Below are positions 45,945-56,322 of a DNA stretch of 64,000 nucleotides, piece by piece. Each line of letters opens with the position of its first letter. Position 1 is the stretch's first letter. A program made the translations under genes and the position numbers. The notes under the pieces were generated by a model. That model was not told where the DNA came from. It saw only the letters and a list, made by a program, of their open reading frames with translations, and did no database searches. The DNA comes from Vibrio mexicanus (GTDB lineage Bacteria > Pseudomonadota > Gammaproteobacteria > Enterobacterales > Vibrionaceae): NCBI RefSeq assembly GCF_001012815.1, contig NZ_JYJP01000096.1:1-64000 (forward strand), read 5' to 3'.

Positions 45945-47284
45945 ATGTCCCATGTTTTTCATCGTCATTGCCACGCTTCACTCCCTATCATCTCTCACGG
46001 ACATGGCGCATATCTTTATGATACCCGCGGCAAAAAATACTTCGATGCCTGTGGTGGAGCCGCTGTGTCTAACCTTGGACACGACAATGAACAAGTAAAG
46101 CAAGCCATCCAGAAGCAGATGAATGACATTCCATACGCCCACACCGGTTTTTTTACCAACCAAGCCAGTGAAGACTTAGCGGAAAAGCTTATCGAACTTG
46201 CGCCCAGTTCCCTAACTCACGTTTACTTTTCCAGTGGTGGTTCCGAAGCGGTCGAAGCAGCGTTAAAGATGGCAAGGCAGTACTATCTTGAACAAGGTAA
46301 AACCAGCAAAACTCAATTTATTGCTCGTCATCAGAGTTACCACGGTAATACCCTTGGGGCGCTGTCTGTTGGTGGCAACCATTGGCGTAGAGAGCCGTTC
46401 AAAGCCATCATGGCGGCCTCTAACCATATAGAACCTTGCTACCCTTATCGATTCAAACAAAACAACGAAACAGACGAAGCATACTCTGACCGCTGTGCGC
46501 AAACTTTAGAAGATACCATCTTACAAATGGGGCCAGAGAATGTGATGGCCTTCGTCGCCGAACCGATTGTCGGTGCAACTTCTGGTGCTGTGGTTCCCAC
46601 CCAAGGCTACTTCAAGAAAATTCGCGAGATCTGCTCCCGATACGATGTACTGTTGATATTAGATGAAGTGATGTGTGGTGCGGGACGTAGCGGGCGATTT
46701 TATGCCTTTGAGCACGAAGACATTACCCCTGATATCGTGACCATAGCCAAAGGTTTAGGGGCTGGCTACCAACCCATTGGCGCAACAGTCGTGAGCAGCG
46801 AAATATTCGATGCTATCTCACAGGGCAGTGGCTTCTTTCAGCATGGTCACACCTTTATGGGCCACCCAATGGCTTGCGCTGCAGGGCTTGCGACTATTAC
46901 CTACATCATGGAACACAATCTGCTCGAGAGAGTTTCAATACTTGGCGATGCTTTACACTCTAAACTTCAAGGGACATTAGGGCATCAAAACTACATTGGT
47001 GAAATTCGGGGACGCGGGCTATTCCTAGGTATTGAGATTGTTGCAGATAAGCAAACCAAAATCCCACACTCTGCCGACGTTCCAATCGCTAAGTTGATCA
47101 AATCGGCCGCCATGGATGAAGGCTGATGATTTATCCTATGGGTGGCACGATTGATGGTAAGCAAGGCAATCACATTCTGCTAGCCCCGCCCTTTATCTTG
47201 GAAGATGCGCAGTGTGATGAGATTGTCGACAAGCTCAATGCTAGCCTGCAAAGCGTGATGAGACATCTTGGAGATGATCACTAA
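45945..47284 (+). pseudogene. Class III PLP aminotransferase, frameshifted near the end
   Basis: This is an omega-amino-acid/beta-amino-acid:pyruvate-type aminotransferase of about 446 residues. GTRGKKYFDACGG-like YDTRGKKYFDACGG opens the domain. FSSGGSEAVEAALK binds the phosphate, ILDEVMCGAGRSG carries the Asp that holds the pyridine ring, and the Schiff-base Lys is in DIVTIAKGLGAGYQPIGA. The frame breaks after AAMDEG (about 47124). Adding one base gives EGLMIYPMGGTIDG and runs to a stop at 47284, overlapping the next ATG. It is paired with a BKACE gene, suggesting a beta-amino acid or lysine-type degradation unit. Confidence 0.85.
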
Positions 47285-48107
47285 TGAACCACGCTAAAAT
47301 AGGAATTATTGTTGCACCCAACGGAGCCACTAAGTCGAAACAAACCCACGGTGCTCTACCAATTACACCGACAGAGATTGCTCAAACCGTGGATGAGTGC
47401 CGGTTAGAGGGAGCGACTATGGTTCACTTGCACGCTCGGGATGCGTTGGGGCTCATTCGCTTGAGATTGAAGATAACCTACGAACCTACCACGAGGTAAG
47501 ACAGCGTGTAGGTGATGACATCGTGATTCAACTCACCACTGAGGCCGTCGGAAAATATTCACCTCAACAGCAAATGGCCCTCATAAAAGCGGTAAAGCCC
47601 GAAGCAGCTTCTTTTGCAATCAAAGAGTTGATTCCATCGGACCATGATCGCCCTATCGCACGCGACTTCTTTGCGTGGGTTAAAGAAGAAAACATCACGG
47701 CTCAATACATCGTTTATTCCGTTGATGATCTAAAACGCTACATAGATCTTATAGAAAATCAGATACTTCCAACGCAAAATCATCATCTTTTGCTAGTCTT
47801 AGGAAGATACAGCGAGCAATTATTGTCCAATCCAACTGACTTGTTACCTTTTTTCCCAACTTTGCAACAGGTTAAGTGCCGTTGGGCGGTATGCGCCTTT
47901 GGACCTCGCGAGTTACACTGTTTGACTGCAGCAGCACTCTTGGGAGGGGACGTTCGAATCGGGTTTGAAAACAACCATTTGGATATATTCGGCCGACCTG
48001 CCAAAGGTAATGCTCAGCAAGTGAAACAACTGAAAAATACACTATCAATGCTCAACATTGGAACTTATGACGCAAACGCATTCAGGGCCATTATTAAGGA
48101 GTGTTGA
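47284..48107 (+). pseudogene. BKACE / 3-keto-5-aminohexanoate cleavage-type enzyme (DUF849), frameshifted
   Basis: This zinc enzyme of about 275 residues transfers the acetyl end of a beta-keto acid to acetyl-CoA. APNGAT starts the barrel and TMVHLHARD holds the two zinc His. The frame breaks at the GGGG run 47448-47451; adding one G gives DALGAHSLEIEDN. The rest (IQLTTEAVGKYS, DDLKRYI, DVRIGFENN, GRPAKGNAQQV) is complete. Partner to the class III aminotransferase; the natural substrate is open, since BKACE enzymes vary. The frameshift is probably artefactual. Confidence 0.84.
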
Positions 48108-48227
48108 ACTTTCGAGCTGATTTTTACAGTTCTTTGTGGAAAATTTAACCGCGAAAGGTCAACACACCCCAATCAATAAACAGCTCAGGTTTTCGTCACT
48201 GTACTAACCTCAACATAAGGAAATACC

Positions 48228-49202
48228 ATGAAGCGACTTAAGTCATTTGTCACCGCTACCACTGCAACTCTATTACTTGGTGCGGCAGGCACTGCGGTAG
48301 CTCAAGACCGATTTGTCACGATTGGCACAGGGGGTGTCACAGGGGTTTACTACCCAACAGGTGGCGCAATTTGTCGCCTAGTCAACAAGTCACGCAGTGA
48401 ACACAACATCCGCTGTTCGGTCGAAAGTACTGGCGGCTCAATCTACAACATCAACACCATTCGCGCTGGTGAACTTGACCTTGGTATTGCACAATCTGAC
48501 TGGCAGTACCACGCTTACAACGGTACAAGCAAGTTCGAAGATAAAGGTGAGTTTAAAGACCTTCGCGCTGTATTCTCTGTTCACCCAGAACCGTTCACGG
48601 TAGTGGCGCGCGCAGATGCAGGCATCAAAACGTTTGAAGACCTAAAAGGTAAGCGCGTCAATATTGGTAACCCTGGCTCTGGCCAACGCGGCACAATGGA
48701 AGTGTTGATGGGCGAGTATGGTTGGACCAACAGCGACTTCAAACTGGTTTCTGAGCTTAAAGCATCAGAGCAATCAAAAGCACTCTGTGACAACAAAATC
48801 GATGCCATGATCTACACCGTTGGTCACCCAAGTGGCGCAATCAAGGAAGCAACGACTTCTTGTGACAGCGTAGTTGTGTCAGTGGCTGGTAAGCAAGTAG
48901 ACAAGCTAGTTGCGGATAACAGCTTCTACCGTATCGCAAACGTACCTGGCGGCATGTACCGTGGTAACGAAGCAGATACTGCAACGTTTGGTGTTGGCGC
49001 AACGTTTGTATCTTCAACAGCCGTGCCAGAAGACGTGGTGTACAACATTGTGAAAGCAGTATTTGAAAACTTCGATGACTTCCGTCGTCTACACCCTGCT
49101 TTCGCGAACCTGAAAAAAGAAGAGATGGTGAAAGATGGCCTTTCAGCACCACTTCACCCAGGTGCTGAGAAGTACTACCGTGAAGTAGGCCTTCTTAAGT
49201 AA
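48228..49202 (+). CDS. TAXI-family TRAP transporter solute-binding protein
   Basis: This 324-residue periplasmic protein has a signal peptide cleaved near AGTAVAQ-D (about residue 25). [23 protein letters not shown] is the TAXI signature, followed by [44 protein letters not shown] and [12 protein letters not shown] proteins feed a fused 4TM-12TM permease, which is absent here, so its transport partner is elsewhere or missing. Ligands known for the family include glutamate. GGAAAT precedes the ATG. Confidence 0.92.
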   Translation: MKRLKSFVTATTATLLLGAAGTAVAQDRFVTIGTGGVTGVYYPTGGAICRLVNKSRSEHNIRCSVESTGGSIYNINTIRAGELDLGIAQSDWQYHAYNGTSKFEDKGEFKDLRAVFSVHPEPFTVVARADAGIKTFEDLKGKRVNIGNPGSGQRGTMEVLMGEYGWTNSDFKLVSELKASEQSKALCDNKIDAMIYTVGHPSGAIKEATTSCDSVVVSVAGKQVDKLVADNSFYRIANVPGGMYRGNEADTATFGVGATFVSSTAVPEDVVYNIVKAVFENFDDFRRLHPAFANLKKEEMVKDGLSAPLHPGAEKYYREVGLLK

Positions 49203-49243
49203 ATACCCTCTTGGGTAATTACTTAGTGAAACAATCCTAAAGC

Positions 49244-49273
49244 AAAAGCGCTTACCTTGGTAAGCGCTTTTCT
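49244..49273 (+). terminator. Terminator after the TAXI gene
   Basis: Arms AAAAGCGCTTACC and GGTAAGCGCTTTT pair around a TT loop, with T residues following. Confidence 0.88.
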
Positions 49274-49292
49274 TTTCACTTAAAATCCTGCT

Positions 49293-50090
49293 CTAGACGA
49301 TTGCTGCTGGACGCCAGTAAACATCGTAAAAGAAGTATAGAGTAATCGCAGCGCTTGATGCGGTGACAAAGTGTCTGACAACGTACTGAGGCAATACACG
49401 GGATACTCTCGCCGCAAGGTAACCACCCACTAAAGTACCGAGCAACACCGCTAAACCACGCGGCCAATCAATAGAGTCGTTAACCACAAAGATACTAATT
49501 GCCGTGAGAGATACTGCGGATGAGATCAGCAGCTTAAGCCCGTTCATGGCGTTAATGTTGGTGTAACCCACCAAAACTAGGTAACTCAGCACGATTATCC
49601 CTAACCCAGCATTAAAAAAGCCGCCATAGGCAGACACACTCACCAATAATAAGCCAGATAGAACAAAGGCCGCGCCACGCCCCACTGCGCTATTTCCAAT
49701 GCCCAACCGACCGTTGATGGCCGAAATTGATTGATTGATCTTTTGGCCAAACACAAACAGGACAGTCGCAAAAAGCAGCAGCCAAGGAATGGCTTCGATG
49801 AAAAGTTCTTCAGAGGTGTTCAACAGCAGATAGGCTCCTAACCCACCACCAATAAAGCTAAAAATCAGGATATGCCACAACTTATCTGAGTGCTGGGCAA
49901 TCTCTTTTCGAAATCCATAGCTGCCACTTAGGTAGCCTGCGCACGCTGCGAAGGTATTGGTGGCATTAGCTGCAATAGGTGGCACTCCCACCCACATTAA
50001 CGCAGGAAAGGTAATAAAGCTTCCGCCTCCTGCCACAGAATTGATGACCCCACCGGCAACACCCGCGAAAAATAGCAGCATCCACTCCAT
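49293..50090 (-). CDS. TauE/SafE (TSUP) family membrane exporter
   Basis: This integral membrane protein of about 265 residues has eight hydrophobic segments and the TSUP motifs GVINSVAGGGSFITFPAL (first repeat) and SAYGGFFNAGLGIIVLSYLVLVG (second repeat). Such carriers export sulfite, sulfoacetate or other organosulfur anions. The start at 50090 (MEWMLLFF) is chosen over an upstream GTG because a GGTGGTGAG sequence precedes it. Nothing beside it shows a sulfonate pathway. Confidence 0.88.
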   Translation of the reverse strand: MEWMLLFFAGVAGGVINSVAGGGSFITFPALMWVGVPPIAANATNTFAACAGYLSGSYGFRKEIAQHSDKLWHILIFSFIGGGLGAYLLLNTSEELFIEAIPWLLLFATVLFVFGQKINQSISAINGRLGIGNSAVGRGAAFVLSGLLLVSVSAYGGFFNAGLGIIVLSYLVLVGYTNINAMNGLKLLISSAVSLTAISIFVVNDSIDWPRGLAVLLGTLVGGYLAARVSRVLPQYVVRHFVTASSAAITLYFFYDVYWRPAAIV

Positions 50091-50214
50091 CGACTCACCA
50101 CCCACAGCCTTTTTAACATATTGTTTACACGATACTTGGGTTAACCAATGATGTAAATGCGACTAAAGCGCTAGAAGATGTTGAGTCCAAATTACCAGTA
50201 ATGAGAGATTTTTC

Positions 50215-51111
50215 TTACGCCTTTGGAGACAGCATTAGCTTGACCACACAGAAGCAGATCAAGGCCCCACCAAGGATCTGAATCAAAGTCATCGACTCTT
50301 GCAACCACCAAGCGGCAAATAAGGCTCCGAATAAAGGCTCACTGCCCATTAGCATCGATACTTTAGTCGGTGATAAGCGCCTGACCGCGAAGTTCTGCAC
50401 CGCAAACGCGAACAAAGTGCAAAATACCACCAAGTAACCCAACATCAACCAGAAATCGACTTCGCTTGGGAGTTCCCAATTACTCAATGGCGAAATCGCA
50501 ATAAATGCAATGAAAGCCAACCAACCCACGACAAACGATTGAATCGCGGTGACCGCCAAGGTGGATATCTCGCTGCCCTCTGTGAAACGTTTAGTCGTCG
50601 TTACCATAATGCCGCGCAAAACCGCCGCTAGCAAAATGAACCCATCTCCGACATTAATATCAATGCGGTTCTCTTGCCATGTCAGCATGCCCACACCAAT
50701 CAAACAACCCACACTCAATGTCATCAACACAGGCGACGGTTTAGATTGATTGATAACCCGTTCAAACACTGCAGTGAATATCATCGACAAGCTGATCAAG
50801 AAAGCAGCATTCGATGCGCTGGTAAGAGACACACCTATCACTTCACAGCTAAAAATACCCGCCAGAATTGCGCCCGTCGGTAAGGCCTTCCACCACTCCC
50901 CCACATTGCCGTTTCGATAATCACTGATGAGGGCGGGTATCAAACAAACAAAGGTTGAAAAGAAACGTAATGATAAGAAAAGCGGAATAGAAACAAAGAA
51001 CAATGCTGACTTTGTGACGCCATAACTGGTGCCCCAGACAATCGCAACCAGTAACAGTAATCCCTCGGTTATTGGTAACTTACGTGGTAATGAAACGCTT
51101 TGTGATGACAT
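50215..51111 (-). CDS. EamA/DMT-family membrane transporter
   Basis: A drug/metabolite-type exporter of about 298 residues with ten hydrophobic helices in two EamA repeats. The first opens EGLLLLVAIVWGTSYGVTKSALF; the second ends RLSPTKVSMLMGSEPLFGALFAAWWLQE. The start at 51111 (MSSQSVSL) is fixed by GGAGG just upstream. It is divergent from the LysR gene, which probably regulates it. Confidence 0.92.
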   Translation of the reverse strand: MSSQSVSLPRKLPITEGLLLLVAIVWGTSYGVTKSALFFVSIPLFLSLRFFSTFVCLIPALISDYRNGNVGEWWKALPTGAILAGIFSCEVIGVSLTSASNAAFLISLSMIFTAVFERVINQSKPSPVLMTLSVGCLIGVGMLTWQENRIDINVGDGFILLAAVLRGIMVTTTKRFTEGSEISTLAVTAIQSFVVGWLAFIAFIAISPLSNWELPSEVDFWLMLGYLVVFCTLFAFAVQNFAVRRLSPTKVSMLMGSEPLFGALFAAWWLQESMTLIQILGGALICFCVVKLMLSPKA

Positions 51112-51203
51112 GCGACCTCCCTGTCGATCATGAATTGCAATCATCACTATCTATTAGTAACCTAAAAACAACAATACCCATAAATGCAAAGGACTATTGC
51201 ACT

Positions 51204-52118
51204 GTGGACATCAATAAGCTTTTACCATTACTGCCCGATCTCGCGACCTTCGTGACCATTGTTGAAGAAAACAGCTTTTCTGCTTGCGCGAACAAGCTAG
51301 GAATTGCGCCTTCATCGGTAAGCCGAACCTTAGCCAAACTGGAAAAAGCGCTTAACGTCAAGCTATTGGACAGGACGACGCGTAAAATCCAACTCACATC
51401 GACGGGTAATGAAGTCTATGCGATAAGCGTGCAAATGATGGAGTCTGCACAGCTGGCGGTTAAAGCGGCGCAATCGCAGCAACAAGATCTATCAGGAACC
51501 ATTCGTGTTGCGGCCCCTAAAGCTTTGGCTAAACAGGTGCTCGCACCCATTATTCTAGATTTCATCGAGCAAACGCCGAATGTAGAAGTGGAACTCAAAG
51601 CCATCGACCACATTATCGATCCGTTCAGCCATGAAGTGGACGTACTGATTCATATCACGCCGACCCCCATCGAAGGATTAGTCGCCATCAAGCTGTTTGA
51701 CGTTGATTTGTTGCTTTGCGCCACTCCGCGATACTTATCAGAAAAAGGCACACCGACACACCCTAACGACCTACTTGACCACGCGTGTATTTCACTCAGT
51801 GAAGAGCAGAAAGACAAGGTTTGGCAGTTCCACAAAGGCCAGCAACAGTCGACAGTGACCGTCTCTGGGCCACTGGCAGTAAACCATACTGAAATAAGAC
51901 GTGAAGCAGTAGCAAGGCACATGGGCATTGCGCCCTTCCCAAGCTTTTGCGTTGAAGATCGAATTAACAATGGTGAACTGATGCAGGTGCTAAAAGAGTG
52001 GAAGCTTACTGGCAAATTCCAAGGCCAAGTCGTCGCGCAATATCTTCAGTCCAAATATGTCCCTGCGCAAATCAAAGCCTTTGTCCAACACTGCAAAGTA
52101 CAACTGGCAAACCGATAA
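51204..52118 (+). CDS. LysR-family transcriptional regulator
   Basis: This regulator of about 304 residues starts with a GTG (MDINKLLPLLPDLATFV). The winged helix is FSACANKLGIAPSSVSRTLAKLEKALNVKLLDRTTRKIQL. The effector domain starts GTIRVAAPKALAKQVLAP and includes SGPLAVNHTEIRREA. Its gene lies back to back with the EamA exporter, the standard LysR-target layout. It is a close relative in sequence style of the LysR gene at 25.6 kb. Confidence 0.92.
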   Translation: MDINKLLPLLPDLATFVTIVEENSFSACANKLGIAPSSVSRTLAKLEKALNVKLLDRTTRKIQLTSTGNEVYAISVQMMESAQLAVKAAQSQQQDLSGTIRVAAPKALAKQVLAPIILDFIEQTPNVEVELKAIDHIIDPFSHEVDVLIHITPTPIEGLVAIKLFDVDLLLCATPRYLSEKGTPTHPNDLLDHACISLSEEQKDKVWQFHKGQQQSTVTVSGPLAVNHTEIRREAVARHMGIAPFPSFCVEDRINNGELMQVLKEWKLTGKFQGQVVAQYLQSKYVPAQIKAFVQHCKVQLANR

Positions 52119-52144
52119 AAAAAGACCAGCCTAGTGGCTGGTCT
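52117..52144. terminator. Bidirectional terminator between LysR and GH3 genes
   Basis: A perfect 9-bp stem (AGACCAGCC / GGCTGGTCT) with a TAGT loop sits next to an A7 tract, giving a T run for the minus strand. It is the likely end of the GH3 operon and also follows lysR. Confidence 0.85.
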
Positions 52145-52165
52145 TAATCTCTCTCACAGACTTTC

Positions 52166-53772
52166 TTACTCTACCCTACAAACCGCCTGACCTCTCGCCG
52201 CAGCCTCTTTCCCTAGTAGAACCGACACCGCCGCTTGCGCACTTTCAGGCCTTGGTGAGTGTGCGCACAAGTAATGCTTCACGTCAGAAAACTCCAGCAG
52301 GTCGTATGGGCTACGAAGCGCGACAACCACCAACTCAGGATAATCGCGGCTCAGTTCACTGACTCGTTGCTTGGCCAGTACCTGATCGAAATCTTCCCCT
52401 GGCAGAGGATGATTCTCTGTCACCACAACAAGCACGCCATCATCCGTCGAAGGTAAAGTGTCCATCGTGACAAACTCAATCTGAGAATGCTGCTGTTCCA
52501 GTTCTTTCTTCAAGACATCAAAAGCCGCGACGGCTTGGTTTGGCCCAATCCCACGGGGATTCATCAAGTTATGATAGCTTTGATGAGGCGTAACGTTTAA
52601 TAAGTAGATTTTCTTCTCATTCAAATCCACACCACCACGAATCCAAGTGACACCGCTTAATGCAGCGTTACGAGCCACTTGCGTATTAGCTGCGATGTTC
52701 AACGGCTCATAAAGTGACATTGGCACGAGTTTCTCAAGCTTAAAGCGCACGACACGTTCTAATGCATCATCAATGATCTTCTCATCCAACGAACCATCTT
52801 CTACCGCAGACACAAGTCCATGAATCATTGCTAACTGCTTATCCAAATAAGCATCGCTGTGATCGTAATGCTCTTCAGACAACATAATCATGGTGATACC
52901 GGCTTTCATCGCTTGAACCGCCGCATCAACAGGCGTGTAATGATTTTGAATCGCACCCATGTTCATACTGTCTGAGATGATGATCCCGTCAAAGCCCATG
53001 TTGTCACGAAGCACATGCTGCAATATGGCACGAGACAATGTTGCCGGCGCGTTTGGATCAATTTGCGGATACAAAATATGGCTAGTCATGATCAAATCAA
53101 CACCAGCATCGACCGCCGCTTGGAATGGCGCAAGATCGTTCTCCTTGAGCTCTTCATACGACTTGTCGACTCTCGGAATATCGCGGTGAGTATCTCCGTG
53201 GGTATCACCGTGCCCTGGGAAGTGCTTGGCACATGAGATAATCGAACTGCTCGCCAAACCTCTTACCGCTGCCGCCGCGTGAGCACTCACTTTATCTGGC
53301 ATATCACCAAACGAACGAGTGTCTATGATCGGGGAAGCCGGATTCAAGTTTACGTCACAGCATGGCCCTAAGATGCAGTTGAATCCTGCTGAGCGCATTT
53401 CATTGCCAAACACCTCGTACATGGCAGACGTCGACTGAGTTTGATCCGCAACCCCTAGCGCCAAGTTACCCGGCCCCGTTGTCGATTCGCCAACTAACAC
53501 CCCCATGCGCCTTCCTGGTCAACGCCAGATAGCAAAGGCAGGCGCTGATTTTTATCGAGAATACGTTGCAAGGTGCGGTTTAAATGCTCGGCTTCGGCAA
53601 AGGTTTCTGCATTGTCTTGGCTTAGGTAGCAACCACCTAAGTTGTAGTCGCGTATCATTGCTTCTGCAATTTCCGCATCTTTGCCCGGAAAGGCGAGTAT
53701 AAATAGCTGCCCGACCTTTTCTTTTAGACTCCACTTCCCTATCTGATCCTGAACCTGCTGTTGTGTGACCAT
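52166..53772 (-). pseudogene. Glycoside hydrolase family 3 (NagZ-like beta-N-acetylhexosaminidase), frameshifted
   Basis: A GH3 enzyme of about 535 residues without a signal peptide, so cytoplasmic. The N-terminal frame runs to LPLLSGVDQEGAWGC; adding one G in the CCCCC run at 53500-53504 restores QEGAWGVLVGESTTGPGN. Then come FNCILGPCCDVN, the substrate/acid-base loop CAKHFPGHGDTHGDTHRDIP and the nucleophile segment IISDSMNMGAI. A C-terminal domain (about 350-535) extends past the NagZ-type barrel. It is the last gene of a sugar ABC operon, so it probably cleaves the imported beta-glycoside or aminosugar. Confidence 0.85.
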
Positions 53773-53833
53773 AATTCATCCTTTTAATTGTTTCACGCTA
53801 CATCCCTCCCTAAAAGGGATGTATCAAAATCGA

Positions 53834-54811
53834 TTATTTCTTACGAAGCTGGCGAATCTGACCCATAGTGAAGGTCACCGCCACAATCACAATAATCCCG
53901 CGTAAGATGAGCTGTTGGTCCACATTTAGCCCCATCAGAACTAGGCCGTTGTTCACCATACCCATGATCAAAGCACCAATCACGGAACCCACCACCGTAC
54001 CTTTACCCCCGAATAGACTTGTGCCACCGATGATTACCGCCGCAATCACTAGCATTAAGTCGTTTTCGCCCAAGGTATAGCGCGCACTGTACAATCGGCC
54101 GGAGTACAAGATGCCTGCCAACGCCGCCAAAAAGCCATTCAACATCAGCACATAGAGTTTGATTCGGTTAACGTTAATGCCCGAGTACATCGCCGAGACT
54201 TTGTTGCCGCCTGTTGCCAAAACGTGCTTACCAAATGTGGTGTTACGCAGCACAAATGCTCCAATTACGGTCACAATGAGTGTCCATATAAAAAGCACTG
54301 AGAATGGGCCAATGTCGCCAGAACCAAAGATAAAGGCATAGGTGTCGTTATCGATTGGAATGGACTGTAATGACGTAGACCAACGGGCAATACCCGTGAT
54401 GATCCCTGTCGTGCCAAGTGTCACAAGAAAAGACGGAATACCTATTTGCGTGACGAAGATGCCGTTAATAAAACCAATCATGGTGCCGACAAGTAGCGCT
54501 GCCGACACCGCCAGCATAATACTGTCGGTCTCTTGCAGTGTTAACGCTGAAACTATCGCGGCCAGTGCAACTGTGGCCCCGAAAGAGAGATCAATCTCAG
54601 CAGCACTGAGAACAAATGTCATGCCTACCGCCATGATGGCAATAGTGGCCGTTTGCCTTGCAATGTTCATCAGGTTGACCGACGACAGAAAGCCTTTGTC
54701 GTGGAGCATCACAGAGAAGAACACAAAGATACCCACGAACACGAAGTAAATTATGTAATCGCGCCATTGGATTTCGCTACGTTTTGACGCAGTGAGCGTT
54801 TTTTCATTCAT
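53834..54811 (-). CDS. Ribose-type sugar ABC transporter permease (RbsC-like)
   Basis: The 325-residue membrane permease has about eight or nine helices. FVLSAAEIDLSFGATVALAAIVSA and GGNKVSAMYSGINVNRIK are the RbsC/BPD_transp_2 signatures, and GTSLFGGKGTVVGSVIGALIMGMVNNGL closes the core. GGAATAG precedes the ATG. It lies between the ATPase gene and the GH3 gene in the same direction. Confidence 0.93.
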   Translation of the reverse strand: MNEKTLTASKRSEIQWRDYIIYFVFVGIFVFFSVMLHDKGFLSSVNLMNIARQTATIAIMAVGMTFVLSAAEIDLSFGATVALAAIVSALTLQETDSIMLAVSAALLVGTMIGFINGIFVTQIGIPSFLVTLGTTGIITGIARWSTSLQSIPIDNDTYAFIFGSGDIGPFSVLFIWTLIVTVIGAFVLRNTTFGKHVLATGGNKVSAMYSGINVNRIKLYVLMLNGFLAALAGILYSGRLYSARYTLGENDLMLVIAAVIIGGTSLFGGKGTVVGSVIGALIMGMVNNGLVLMGLNVDQQLILRGIIVIVAVTFTMGQIRQLRKK

Positions 54812-54825
54812 TGTCTATTCCTTGC

Positions 54826-56303
54826 TTACTGAACCGCCGCCAGCAGTTCCTCTTCACTGAGTATTTGCCCTTCGATACGGCGTGAAATCTGTCCTTTGTG
54901 CACCACATAAATCACATCACAAAAGCTGCCCACTTCCGCATATTCGCTCGACACAAAAATCACCCCATGACCTTGCTCGGCATACTGGTTAACGATTTTC
55001 ATGATTTCGTATTTTGCATTGATATCGATACCAAAGGTGGGATCATCAAGCAAAAGCACTTTCGCATCTGTCGACATGCATTTGCCAATCACCACCTTTT
55101 GTTGATTACCGCCCGATAAGAAGCGTACGGATTGTTGCGGCCCCGTGGTTTTCACACCCAGTTTTTCAATGGCATCCGCCACCATGCTTCGCCCGCTTGC
55201 GTGTCGATCACATTGGATTGCGCAATACGGTCAAATGATGCCATGAGTACATTGTCAAAAACCGAGAAATCAAGCACTAAACCTTGGGAACGGCGTTCCT
55301 CTGGCACCATATTGATACCTTGCTCAATCGCTTGCCTTGGCGAGCGAATGTTCACACTCTTCCCATTCACCAACACCTCACCGCTTGAGAGTGGTGTCAG
55401 GCCATAGATGGCTTCCAAGATTTCTGTTCGTCCACTACCCAACAGGCCCGCTAAACCAACGACTTGTCCCGGCATGACCTTCAAAGAGATATCCTGCAAG
55501 CTGCTAGTACACACATTGCGTAGCTCAAGCAGCGGCACATCACTCGTCTCGTTAGTGACTTCACGTTGCCAACGGATTTGTGTGTCGCGCTTGTTGCCCA
55601 GCATGGCTTCCACCATTTGGTCGATGGACGTGTCAGACGTCGCACATTCCAACACGGTATAACCATCTCTGAGTACCGTTACCGCATCGCAAATACGCAT
55701 GATGTCAGCAAGATAGTGTGTGATGTAAATGATGGTGATACCTTGCTGCTTAAGCTTATTGATGACCTTAAACAGATCATTAATCTCATTATTCGACAGT
55801 GACGCCGTCGGCTCATCAAGCACGATAATTTTGGCGTCCATCGCCAATGCCTTAGCAATTTCTACTAACTGCTGTTCACCCAAGCTGAGCTTTTCAACAA
55901 TTTGGTCTGGCGCGACATCAAGCCCTAACATATCGAGAAGCGGCTGTGCCTTAAGGCCGCGTTTGCGATTGGAGATCATGGCCCCTTGCGAGCGATGGCT
56001 AAGGAAAATGTTATCGGCAACACTCAAAGCAGGGACCAAGCTTAAGTCTTGATACACCATGGCAATGCCTTTTTCTTGCGCTTGTTTTGGTGAGGTAAAG
56101 GTGACAGGCTCACCAAACAAACACACCTCGCCGCCATCACGTTGGTGAAAGCCATTAATAAGCTTCACCAAGGTAGATTTTCCTGCGCCGTTTTGACCAA
56201 CCAGAGCATGTACTTCACCCTGCTTTAGGGTGAAGTCGACGCCCTTGAGGACGGGCGTCCCATCAAACCCCTTCTTAATTGCAGTGACTTTGATTGCGTC
56301 CAT
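54826..56303 (-). pseudogene. Ribose-type sugar ABC transporter ATPase (RbsA-like), frameshifted
   Basis: This is a double-domain ABC ATPase of about 492 residues. First domain: Walker A GQNGAGKSTLVK (about 37-48), LSLGEQQLVEIAKAL, Walker B IIVLDEPTASLS and the switch His in IIYITHYLADIM. Second domain: GLLGSGRTEILE (degenerate Walker A), then the frame breaks at about 55186-55188 within the region after IDTQAGEA. Adding one base gives EAMVADAIEKLGV and leads to FLSGGNQQKVVIGKC and VLLLDDPTFGID. The break is a likely sequencing error. Confidence 0.85.
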
Positions 56304-56322
56304 GCATTACACCTCTCGCAGA

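Noticed and set aside
54342..54749. 135-codon frame antisense to the RbsC-like permease
   Set aside because: The sequence is Ser/Ile/Val-rich in the manner of antisense membrane genes; the permease frame explains the DNA.
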